Origin: Siphonodentalium dalli
Taxonomy: Eukaryota > Mollusca > Scaphopoda > Gadilida > Siphonodentaliidae
DNA length: 64,000 nt
Direction: 5' to 3'
Assembly: GCA_032622095.1 (NCBI GenBank)
Contig: CP136067.1
Location: 132,683,990 to 132,747,989, forward strand
The position numbers and the translations under genes were made by a program. How positions within the stretch are numbered: the first letter of the stretch is position 1; each line of letters starts with the position of its first letter. Shown piece by piece: positions 48,799-59,310 of this stretch. Below the pieces are notes generated by a model. That model did no database searches and was not told the DNA's origin. It saw nothing but the letters and a program-made list of their open reading frames with translations.

Positions 48799-49229
48799 TT
48801 CGACGCAATAGGCTGAATAGCCTAACCTTCAGCCGAGTTCCGGGTCAAATACGACGAATGACGTAACACAAAACAAAACGCATTTGTTGACACAAACACC
48901 GTTTGAAGAGTTTATTATTACATAAAATGATCGTTATTGATTAATTATTGATTAATTATTGACATTTATTGTTGCATATTGGCTACTATCAATATTTACA
49001 CAAATAGTATTAATTGTTTCTTATAATTGCTCCTTTGGTCAACTTTGACTATCGGAAAATGAAAATGAAAATATGCGCTGAAAAAAATGTAATCGATATT
49101 AAAGTCTCATCCTTTCGGCAACATGGAATTGGTTTTAATTACTTAAATGATTAATATAGTAATTTGCCTTTTATCTGTGATGAAATGAGAAATGGTAATT
49201 GTCTTTTTTTGCTAACATTAAATTAAATT

Positions 49230-51528
49230 GGCGCTGAAAAAAAGTCTCCATAATCTAGTCAATCCTGGAACAAGAGGCCAGTCAAGTAGAGGCAATTTGC
49301 TTATGAGTGCACGCCATAAACGGCACCTGAACTGTTGGAAGTGGTATGCAACCATGCAGAGGGACAGCTTTTAATAAAGAAATATATTACATACGTTGAT
49401 TTTTTTTTTCAATGTCATAAATTTCCCGTCATGCAGATAATCAAAAAGGTTCCCAGGTTTTGAACTGGTAGAATATTATGGGAATTTATGGGCGTAGCCA
49501 GAGTAGAGCTTTGTGGCATGATCTACATCAAAAAAGTTAAATTTGACTCATATAGCAATATAAGATTAGGATTGCAAACTATGTGTATAGCATATCTGGT
49601 CATGCAGTAGCATCGTTTTTGGTGTCATAATTAAACGTTGAACCCTTCATATGAATTCGTAGAAAACACCAGTATTTGTGATTGCCAAAAGCCAAAAAAA
49701 AAAAAACAAAAAAAAATAAATTATTATTTAGGATCATGTCCATATCTGAGCAAAGCTCGCGTGCGAATGAATCAACTGTGACATGATAACACCAGTCGGC
49801 AGTCGCCACTTAGACACGCCCTCACTCGAGATTATTTACAGCTCCACCCTTTGACTGATTGTTTGACAATTCTAAACCGCGATGAAGAAAAGACGGATTC
49901 GTCATCTCAAGTTTAGCCTCGATAGAGCTGGTTTAGCTGGACCACCGAATTAGATGGTTTAGTTGCCGGTTTAAGCTTATAAATCGCAAAAACAATATTG
50001 AAATTGACAAAAACTTATCCCCATACGCTTTATATGTGTGACTGCGTCTCTCTTATAAATTTCCAATCAAAATATGACCGATGTCGTAATTATTGATTTT
50101 CGCAATCAATAAAACGAGACGGTCCGCATTAGGAAAGAACGTTTAATTATCTCGAGGATACAGAGACACTACTGCTAAACCACTGGTCTAGCTAGACCAG
50201 GTTTAAACCAGAGATGACGAATGCGTCACTTAGACCTGCGGTATCGGGTTTAAACCACGGATTTTGCTGACTCACGGCGGTTTAAACCTAGAGGTTTACG
50301 TAAACCAGGTTTAAACCTGAGATCACGAATCCGGCCTGTAAGTTTATGCCGAATCTGGCTCCAATATAAACCATATCCAATATAAATGTGTACCAATACA
50401 TATCGGGATTTAAATACATGTACACCGTGAATACGTGCAACATGTAGTCAATTAATTGGTGCATGTTCGAGAATAAGAACATAAGAACTAAGATCATGTC
50501 AGAAATCCTTACCAAATGTCCTTGTCGCAGTGGTATCTCAGCGGAGCGATGGGATATTTCGAGAATATCAGCAATAACTCCCAGAGGGTTAGTGCCCACT
50601 TTTGGTGGTTTCTACCATAATTACGTGCGCTCGCGCAACAGTATGGCGATCAGACAGATTCGTAGGTTGGTGTCACACTCCATGACGTCACAAAAACGAC
50701 GTAAAACCTCGTGGCGTTCTGACATTTTTACTGTGCCGTGTTTTTGCTATGTTTATTTTATGTGTTGTTTTCGATTATTTGTTTGTCGCCGATATCGCCA
50801 TTTGTCAGGATTCCCTGTTTCTATATTTAAAAACTGGCATGCTCGTAGTGAGCCTCGATTTCGATTTTTTCTCCCAGGTCAAAATACGTCAGAGTTATGA
50901 CAAAAATAGATCGACCTACATTTTCTCCATCAGAACTCTACATCAAAGAGTCTATAGACTCCTTCGGTACCTACATAGACTCCTTCATTTGGGTATTTCT
51001 ACTTATAATTAGGAAGTTTTATCATTTTTGGTTCGTGCGAAGACCTCTTATTATCGTGCGGGAAAAGAGAGACATTCAAAACGCGATTTCGTAATTCGAC
51101 GCGGCAATAGGCTGAATAGCCTAACCTTCAGCCGAGTTCCGGGTCAAATACGACGAATGACGTAACACAAAACAAAACGCATTTGTTGACACAAACACCG
51201 TTTGAAGAGTTTATTATTACATAAAATGATCGTTATTGATTAATTATTGATTAATTATTGACATTTATTGTTGCATATTGGCTGCTATCAATATTTACAC
51301 AAATAGTATTAATTGTTTCTTATAATTGCTCCTTTGGTCAACTTTGACTATCGGAAAATGAAAATGAAAATATGCGCTGAAAAAAATGTAATCGATATTA
51401 AAGTCTCATCCTTTCGGCAACATGGAATTGGTTTTAATTACTTAAATGATTAATATAGTAATTTGCCTTTTATCTGTGATGAAATGAGAAATGGTAATTG
51501 TCTTTTTTTGCTAACATTAAATTAAATT
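49230..51528. repeat. 2.3-kb tandem unit, copy 2 (2299 bp)
   Basis: Nearly identical to copy 1. Differences I can see include the A-rich tract (about 49695-49720), GACGCGGCAATAGG for GACGCAATAGG (about 51100) and a few single substitutions such as GGTCTAGC for GGTCTGGC near 50187. Confidence 0.95.
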
Positions 51529-53824
51529 GGCGCTGAAAAAAAGTCTCCATAATCTAGTCAATCCTGGAACAAGAGGCCAGTCAAGTAGAGGCAATTTGCT
51601 TATGAGTGCACGCCATAAACGGCACCTGAACTGTTGGAAGTGGTATGCAACCATGCAGAGGGACAGCTTTTAATAAAGAAATATATTACATACGTTGATT
51701 TTTTTTTTCAATGTCATAAATTTCCCGTCATGCAGATAATCAAAAAGGTTCCCAGGTTTTGAACTGGTAGAATATTATGGGAATTTATGGGCGTAGCCAG
51801 AGTAGAGCTTTGTGGCATGATCTACATCAAAAAAGTTAAATTTGACTCATATAGCAATATAAGATTAGGATTGCAAACTATGTGTATAGCATATCTGGTC
51901 ATGCAGTAGCATCGTTTTTGGTGTCATAATTAAACGTTGAACCCTTCATATGAATTCGTAGAAAACACCAGTATTTGTGATTGCCAAAAGCCAAACAAAA
52001 ACAAAAACAAAAACAAAAATTATTATTTAGGATCATGTCCATATCTGAGCAAAGCTCGCGTGCGAATGAATCAACTGTGACATGATAACACCAGTCGGCA
52101 GTCGCCACTTAGACACGCCCTCACTCGAGATTATTTACAGCTCCACCCTTTGACTGATTGTTTGACAATTCTAAACCGCGATGAAGAAAAGACGGATTCG
52201 TCATCTCAAGTTTAGCCTCGATAGAGCTGGTTTAGCTGGACCACCGAATTAGATGGTTTAGTTGCCGGTTTAAGCTTATAAATCGCAAAAACAATATTGA
52301 AATTGACAAAAACTTATCCCCATACGCTTTATATGTGTGACTGCGTCTCTCTTATAAATTTCCAATCAAAATATGACCGATGTCGTAATTATTGATTTTC
52401 GCAATCAATAAAACGAGACGGTCCGCATTAGGAAAGAACGTTTAATTATCTCGAGGATACAGAGACACTACTGCTAAACCACTGGTCTGGCTAGACCAGG
52501 TTTAAACCAGAGATGACGAATGCGTCACTTAGACCTGCGGTATCGGGTTTAAACCACGGATTTTGCTGACTCACGGCGGTTTAAACCTAGAGGTTTACGT
52601 AAACCAGGTTTAAACCTGAGATCACGAATCCGGCCTGTAAGTTTATGCCGAATCTGGCTCCAATATAAACCATATCCAATATAAATGTGTACCAATACAT
52701 ATCGGGATTTAAATACATGTACACCGTGAATACGTGCAACATGTAGTCAATTAATTGGTGCATGTTCGAGAATAAGAACATAAGAACTAAGATCATGTCA
52801 GAAATCCTTACCAAATGTCCTTGTCGCAGTGGTATCTCAGCGGAGCGATGGGATATTTCGAGAATATCAGCAATAACTCCCAGAGGGTTAGTGCCCACTT
52901 TTGGTGGTTTCTACCATAATTATGTGCGCTCGCGCAACAGTATGGCGATCAGACAGATTCGTAGGTTGGTGTCACACTCCATGACGTCACAAAAACGACG
53001 TAAAACCTCGTGGCGTTCTGACATTTTTACTGTGCCGTGTTTTTGCTATGTTTATTTTATGTGTTGTTTTCGATTATTTGTTTGTCGCCGATATCGCCAT
53101 TTGTCAGGATTCCCTGTTTCTATATTTAAAAACTGGCATGCTCGTAGTGAGCCTCGATTTCGATTTTTTCTCCCAGGTCAAAATACGTCAGAGTTATGAC
53201 AAAAATAGATCGACCTACATTTTCTCCATCAGAACTCTACATCAAAGAGTCTATAGACTCCTTCGGTACCTACATAGACTCCTTCATTTGGGTATTTCTA
53301 CTTATAATTAGGAAGTTTTATCATTTTTGGTTCGTGCGAAGACCTCTTATTATCGTGCGGGAAAAGAGAGACATTCAAAACGCGATTTCGTAATTCGACG
53401 CAATAGGCTGAATAGCCTAACCTTCAGCCGAGTTCCGGGTCAAATACGACGAATGACGTAACACAAAACAAAACGCATTTGTTGACACAAACACCGTTTG
53501 AAGAGTTTATTATTACATAAAATGATCGTTATTGATTAATTATTGATTAATTATTTACATTTATTGTTGCATATTGGCTGCTATCAATATTTACACAAAT
53601 AGTATTAATTGTTTCTTATAATTGCTCCTTTGGTCAACTTTGACTATCGGAAAATGAAAATGAAAATATGCGCTGAAAAAAATGTAATCGATATTAAAGT
53701 CTCATCCTTTCGGCAACATGGAATTGGTTTTAATTACTTAAATGATTAATATAGTAATTTGCCTTTTATCTGTGATGAAATGAGAAATGGTAATTGTCTT
53801 TTTTTGCTAACATTAAATTAAATT
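51529..53824. repeat. 2.3-kb tandem unit, copy 3 (2296 bp)
   Basis: Nearly identical to copies 1 and 2. The A-rich tract is replaced by (CAAAAA)n at about 51995-52018. It ends at GCTAACATTAAATTAAATT and runs into unique AT-rich sequence (AAATAAATTAAG). Confidence 0.95.
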
Positions 53825-54342
53825 AAATAAATTAAGTAAAATACAGTGAAATTATTTTGTTAAATTATTGTTTATTACATTTTTGCGCACGTTGGCATCT
53901 CTCTGAGTGCATTCTAGTTCTGCCTGCGGATGGTCGTTTTCAAGGGCAAATTAGATACGGCAAGGACTGTGAGCAGAATAAAACAGAATCATCCATATAT
54001 TGTATGGATGATGCAACTATAAATGGATTTTATCTTGTTTACGCCTAGTTTATCAATACGCCGAATCAACGATCTGTTCTGGCGAAATTATCAAATACTT
54101 CAATCAGATATAAATTATTCATTATTTTGAAAGTGACACATAGAGCGGATCGCCGATATCTGATTACTCGTCAGTTTACAGCTTTTTTCGTCATCGTTGC
54201 AATAATTTCATAAAATATAGATGCCTGTTTGTCTGTTTTGGACCTTGTTTCCATTGTTGTCATGACGCCATTGTCCGAAATCCATTAATATGCACTAAAA
54301 GTGAATCAAGCATCTGAAATTCAACATGAACAATTCATAGTA
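53825..54342. other. Stretch after the tandem array, no recognised gene
   Basis: A 63-codon frame (53857-54048) with a cysteine-containing segment (GKDCEQNKTESSIYCMDD) looks mildly protein-like, but it has no recognisable family and no clear splice context. Confidence 0.4.
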
Positions 54343-55154
54343 ATTGCTGCGGACACACGTACCACATTAGCTATGGCATAGTAGGTGTGACAATTTATTA
54401 TGGTGCAGATTGGTGACAATTGGTCGTCACATGTCTGTGCCATAGCTAGCCATGTTGCGCGCTGAGTTTCCGCACAATGAGTCGACTCGACCAATTAACC
54501 CATTGCTTTTCACGAAGGTTGATCTCTACTCATTACGTTTTGCTAAATTGTATTCGCTGCGACATATATAATTGCACAATCGTCCAGAATTGTGTTTGAC
54601 CGTGGCCTGGTGGCGATACATCATTGACTCACATATCATGCACGTGGTACGTTTTTTATATGATCTCAATGCATGCATGTTTATCTACTTATATTAATTT
54701 CATGAGTATTAAGACAGTTCCCCAATTGCGTATTAAGACAGTTCCCCAATTGATTTTTATTATTTTGCGACGTTCAGTTCTACGCATAAGGTTTGACTCA
54801 CTTACATTTGCTGAGAAATTACACGAGCGATTTGTTCTCAGTGAGAACAATCATGGCTGTTAACAGAAATGGGTTATTCATTAAGTTATCAAGTGGACTT
54901 GCGTGTTAGCATGCACAATATAACACTGCGTGTTGAGTAAAGATCAACAGCGACAAGACATTCAGGTAGATACATCCTTGATAGATCGACCGTCGCTGGT
55001 AGAGCTTGGTAGACTCATTGTGCGAATTTGCAGAGGGCGACATGGCTTGCTATGGCATATTAATTATGACGACCAATTGTCACCAAACTCCACCATAATA
55101 AATTGTCACACCTACTATGCCATCGCTACTGTGGTACGTGTGTCCGCAGCCAAT
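54343..55154. mobile_element. TIR element with terminal repeats of about 125 bp
   Basis: ATTGCTGCGGACACACGTAC (54343 on) matches inverted GTACGTGTGTCCGCAGCCAAT ending near 55154. The arms continue through TATGGCATAGTAGGTGTGAC, AATTTATTATGGTG and GGTGACAATTGGTCGTCA with small indels. Between the arms is about 560 bp with no transposase, including a 24-bp direct repeat (ATTAAGACAGTTCCCCAATT at about 54709 and 54732). No sure target-site duplication. Non-autonomous DNA element. Confidence 0.8.
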
Positions 55155-55360
55155 GTCTAGATGTGTTCCAGATATGTTATGATGTGCAGACGTTGGTGCA
55201 CAGTGTTCATAACCGGTGATGTGAATTGCTACAATCATTTGTGTTCAGGATTTTGCCATTTGAACGTTCAATATTTTGTCACAAATCATTGCAAACAAGT
55301 ATATGAATTCAAGTATCTACATGTACAATGTACAATGAATCTTGACCGCCTATCGTAACA

Positions 55361-55505
55361 TCTTTTCGTCTTTAAGGGGGCGGCAGTAAGACAGTATAGC
55401 CTGACTATGCCACCCCCTCGAATATACAATGTAATATTTGTCAAATGTATCATGCATTAATATGTGTATATTGAAATAAAATATCCTATCCTATCCTATC
55501 CTAGT
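55361..55505 (+). mobile_element. 3' end of a non-LTR retroelement with (TATCC)n tail
   Basis: A short segment with GGGGGCGGCAGTAAGACAGT ends in TTGAAATAAAATATCC and then CTATCCTATCCTATCC. A terminal simple repeat after an AATAAA-like signal is typical of 5'-truncated non-LTR elements. The coding part is absent, so the family is unknown. 55505-57480 shows no recognised gene; CAATTTGTCAAG.AGTTTGTGCGCC occurs twice (about 55515 and 55683). Confidence 0.55.
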
Positions 55506-57479
55506 ATTCCCTTCAATTTATCAAGTAGTTTGTGCGCCTAAGCTGACAGAACGTACCCTATACATCGCTAATATTGGAGTATATGGGTCCGGCAATACGA
55601 CCTTAAATGACTAAAGTATAAAATTAGTCGCACCGATTCTGATAGACGGGTACTATAGGAATTCAAATATGCAATATTCCCATCAATTTGTCAAGCAGTT
55701 TGTGCGCCTAAACAGTCACGGCACTTTAGATCATGTGAGGGATCGTCTGAGTTGTTAGACATGCAAATAATTCACTGATTGGCTTGATGCAATGATGACA
55801 GTAATTTTCTAGCCATTGATAGTCACATTAATGTTTGAGACAGTTGCTCGCTTTTTTTCCATACACACGATGATCCAGGCTTTAGTTAGATCGGGACAAG
55901 TTTATTTATTTCAGTTTTACATTTTTCGAAGCTTCTTTCCGAAGGGTGTCCGGAAGGAATGTTTTCACCCCACCGTCCCATATGCAACATGTCATAGCTT
56001 AGGACTGGTTTACATTGCTGTAGATCTGTATACAGTTCTACACGCATACTAGTATAGACTGGTTGATATAGAAATGCACACAGAAAGAAAACGGTTATTG
56101 TTCGTGTGAGCAAAAATCGTGTCCGTTATATATTATAAGTCACGGTCAACACCGAGGCATTGCGACAAGCAAGTCTGATTTGATTAATTGTTACCCGGGC
56201 TTGGCGAATGTGCTTAATCTTTCGTTGTCATTTCAACCCATGTATTTCATGTGGAATACAACGAGCATTAAGACAATTGTCCGAAAATCTCTTTCTGTAG
56301 CAGTAGCCCACGGCCGGGCCCATGCACCATCTCCTGTTTCTCTTAGACTGGTCTGATGCTGACGCGGCACAGATAAAATCCTTTGGTCTGCTGATAGTTG
56401 ATTAATGTTTTTGCCTGGCCTAAACTGACACGACTCATAGTGAATTGTCAATTACCAGAGTACTGATGAGCGCGAGTTCACTATCAGTAATCATGTTGAG
56501 ATCACAGTAATCCGCTACACGTGACTTTACACAGATCTGTATACATATCTACACCAATGTAAACGCACTATTAATATCATCTCCGCTGAGGCCCATGAGG
56601 TTCTTAACCGTTAAAGAAGGTCTATCTCTTCCTGTAACAAGTTTTATATTGATTCCTGGGTGTAAAATAATACATGTGAATCGAAGACCCCTGCCATTAA
56701 ACGCTTCTATCGATTAATATGGATTATACATGTATTTCGAATAATTTATTTTATAAACATGTGCGATCGTTTGTCTAATGACCAGTGGTGGTTACTTTTA
56801 ACATATACCATCAATTTTATTGTGTACGTTTGTCATAACTAAACGATAATTAGACTCATTGTCGCTATGGAATAAAACAATGCAAAAACTAAAACTGGGA
56901 CATTTGACGTTTGGAAGGTAGCAATGGAAGAACTCTAATAATCTAATATCGCCTGAACGGTGTATATATGTCCCACTTGATCATCGAATTAGATAAGAAA
57001 ATATTCGACATAAAAAATATGAAGTACTGACCGTGAATCTATAACCCTGACAATTCTTGAAAACTCTCCTTTTATAAACCCCAACCTTAATGCGTAACAA
57101 TCACGAACCGTTGTGTCACTAATTTGCATTATTTGATTTTAATTTGCAATTAAAATGCGTTGAGCATAAATGGTGTTATGACTGAGATAAAACCATTCTA
57201 CGTATATGTAAGGTTTCTATTGGTCCTTTTTTTAAAATAAACAAGCTTCAGTCCGCTCTCCGTCAACGGATTCCCACAATTTAACCAGCAAAATAACGGG
57301 ACAGTAACAGCCCCCACCAGGAGTGGATTTACAATTCCAAAACTTAATTGTTTAGTTTTCTAAACATCGAAGATTCCAACATGAAATGAACTGTCCTAAC
57401 TGAACAATATGTGTTCAATTGAAATTGAATAAATAGGGGGATAGCCAAACAATCCTAATTCATAATGAATTTAAGTATA

Positions 57480-58412
57480 TAAATATAAATAACAGGGTAA
57501 CCCGACTTCGTCCGGGATCTAACATTGAAATCCGTCGAAAGGCGCGATTTGACCTTGAATTAACCATTTTGAAGGTCAAGGTAAGGTCGGGGTCACGAAT
57601 TGACCCGTCCAAAACACTCACCGGACAAAAGTACCAATCGAAAGACTCCCCGGACAAAAGTACCCGTCGAAAGGCGCGATTTGACCTTGAATTGACCATT
57701 TTGAAGCTCATGGTCGGGTCCTGGTCACGATTTGACCCGCCCAAAACACTTCCCGGACAAAAGTACCTCTAGGTATAAAATGTCGTTGAAATCCGTCCTG
57801 CCGTTTTCCCGGCCATTGCTAACAAACAAACAAACAGACAAACAAAAGTCCCAAAATATATAGTAGACTAGCTGGTGGGCCCGACTTCGTCCGGGCTGTT
57901 TCCCCTCTGCTTTCATCCGTCGAAAGGCGCGATTTGACCTTGAATTTACCTTTTTGAAGTTCAAGGTCAAGTCGGGGTCATGATTTCACCCATCGAAAAC
58001 ACTCCCCGGACAAAAGTAACCATAGGTATCAAATTTCGTCGAAATCCGACCGTTTTACCCGATTTGACCTTGAATTGACCATTTTCAAGGTCAAGGTCAG
58101 GTCGGGACCACGATTTGACCCGTCGAAAACACTCCCTGAACAAAAGCACCCATAGGTATCAAATTTCGTCGTAATCCGTCCGTTTTACACGATTTGACCT
58201 TGAATTGACCATTTTGAAGGTCAATGTCAGGTCGGGATCACGATTTGACCCGTCCAAAATACTCCCCGGACAAAAGTACCCCTAGGTATCAAATTTCGTC
58301 GAAATCTGTCCTGCAGTTTTCCCGGCCATTGCTAATAAACAAACAGACAGACAAATAAATAAATAAATAAACAGACAGACAGACGTCTCAAAATATATAG
58401 TAGACTAGCAGG
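57480..58412 (+). repeat. Tandem copies of the CCGACTTCGTCCGGG / TCAAGGTCA repeat
   Basis: Unit 1 starts at ACCCGACTTCGTCCGGGAT (about 57499) and ends with CAAACAGACAAACAAAAGTC and ATATATAGTAGA (57868). Unit 2 runs 57869-58401 with the same ends. A third begins CTAGCAGGTG and is cut by the LTR element. Inside are sub-blocks of about 133 bp: GATTTGACCTTGAATTGACC, ATTTTGAAGGTCAAGGTCAG and CCGGACAAAAGTACC. Inverted copies lie at 36757-37800. Non-coding. Confidence 0.8.
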
Positions 58413-59175
58413 TGTGCCAAGACAACCACAGGGACATAACTTTCAACCCGGGAAGAAGATAGGAAATCTCTGTCAGAGGGGCGCTCGATTACCAAACATA
58501 TCAGCGTCGCTGTTGACCACATCTAGATCGCAAGTACTGAGCACCAAATCGAATTAGCGAGCGTCCATGCAATAACATAGGGAAATGATTTGTGGAGTAA
58601 ACAGAACACGGTCTTGAGGATTAGCAAGACCAGATGTATCGCCTAGAAAGCTACTGAAACCAGGAGAGTTAATAGGACCCATGGGGAGATGACGATAACT
58701 CAATTACCCTAAGTACGATGAACCGACGCGCCGTGAAAATACACATGGCCGTCATTAGCAGACACTGGGTATTTTAGGAAGAAACAAGCCGACATGAGAA
58801 GACAGTTCTAACCAGTTTCTATCTGACCACCACAAGCGATCACCACGAACCTCGGACGCTTAGAAGAGCAGTGTGGAGCAATGGACGAGAATACAAGGTA
58901 AACATTATGCTCTTGTATTTCTAACAACGCCCCACTGATGCGCCGACGGAGGAAGAAGAAGAGCAGACGACAGGAAGACGAACTCAACCGGAACTCAACC
59001 GAGTAGAAGACAAGCAGACACACACAACCTATGAAGACGGAAGAAGACTCTAAACCAAGCAGACGACAAGAAGAGAAACCCAGATGCCGATGATTGAACA
59101 TTATTGACTTTGTTATATATAAATAATCAAACCGTTCTGATAGCCTTAAGAGTTATATGTACCCGTATTGGCACA
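58413..59175 (+). repeat. 5' long terminal repeat
   Basis: Starts TGTGCCAA and ends TTGGCACA, a perfect 8-bp inverted repeat with the canonical TG..CA ends; length 763 bp. The left border is also where the 57480-58412 repeat stops matching its sister units. Promoter and polyadenylation signals should lie here, but I cannot fix them; an AT-rich TATATATAAATAATCAAA occurs at about 59115. Confidence 0.8.
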
Positions 59176-59186
59176 TATCTCTTAAC

Positions 59187-59207
59187 TGGTGCCTTCGAGC
59201 CAGGATC
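59187..59207 (+). promoter_or_regulatory. Probable primer-binding site
   Basis: TGGTGCCTTCGAGCC begins 11 bases after the LTR. Its complement ends in ACCA like a tRNA 3' end and resembles the acceptor and T-stem end of tRNA-Tyr as I recall it (GGCTCGAAGG-A-CCA), except for one extra base. Some known elements do use an offset site; the tRNA identity is inference. Confidence 0.55.
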
Positions 59208-59310
59208 TGAACGCTAATCACAGACACAACGTGAAACCAGAAGAGGAACAGTGTGAAAGAAACAGTGTGGGAAAATTCGCAAAACGTGAGTCTAATTGTT
59301 TATTATCATA

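Larger units (their letters stand above)
46925..49229. repeat. 2.3-kb tandem unit, copy 1 (2305 bp)
   Basis: Begins GGCGCTGAAAAAAAGTCTCC and ends GCTAACATTAAATTAAATT. It contains an A-rich tract (about 47390), the small inverted element 47601-47926, four GGTTTAAACC palindromes, a TGACGTCA (CRE-like) site at about 48389, and several overlapping ORFs. It lies within AT-rich flanking DNA. Copies 2 and 3 follow without spacer. Confidence 0.95.

Noticed and set aside
53857-54048. 63-codon ORF after the tandem array
   Set aside because: Cysteine-containing and plausible as a terminal exon, but without an acceptor I trust or any recognisable domain.
58808-59101. 97-codon minus-strand ORF in the LTR
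   Set aside because: It lies wholly inside the LTR, antisense, and is low-complexity (Ser/Leu/Arg) with no family signal.
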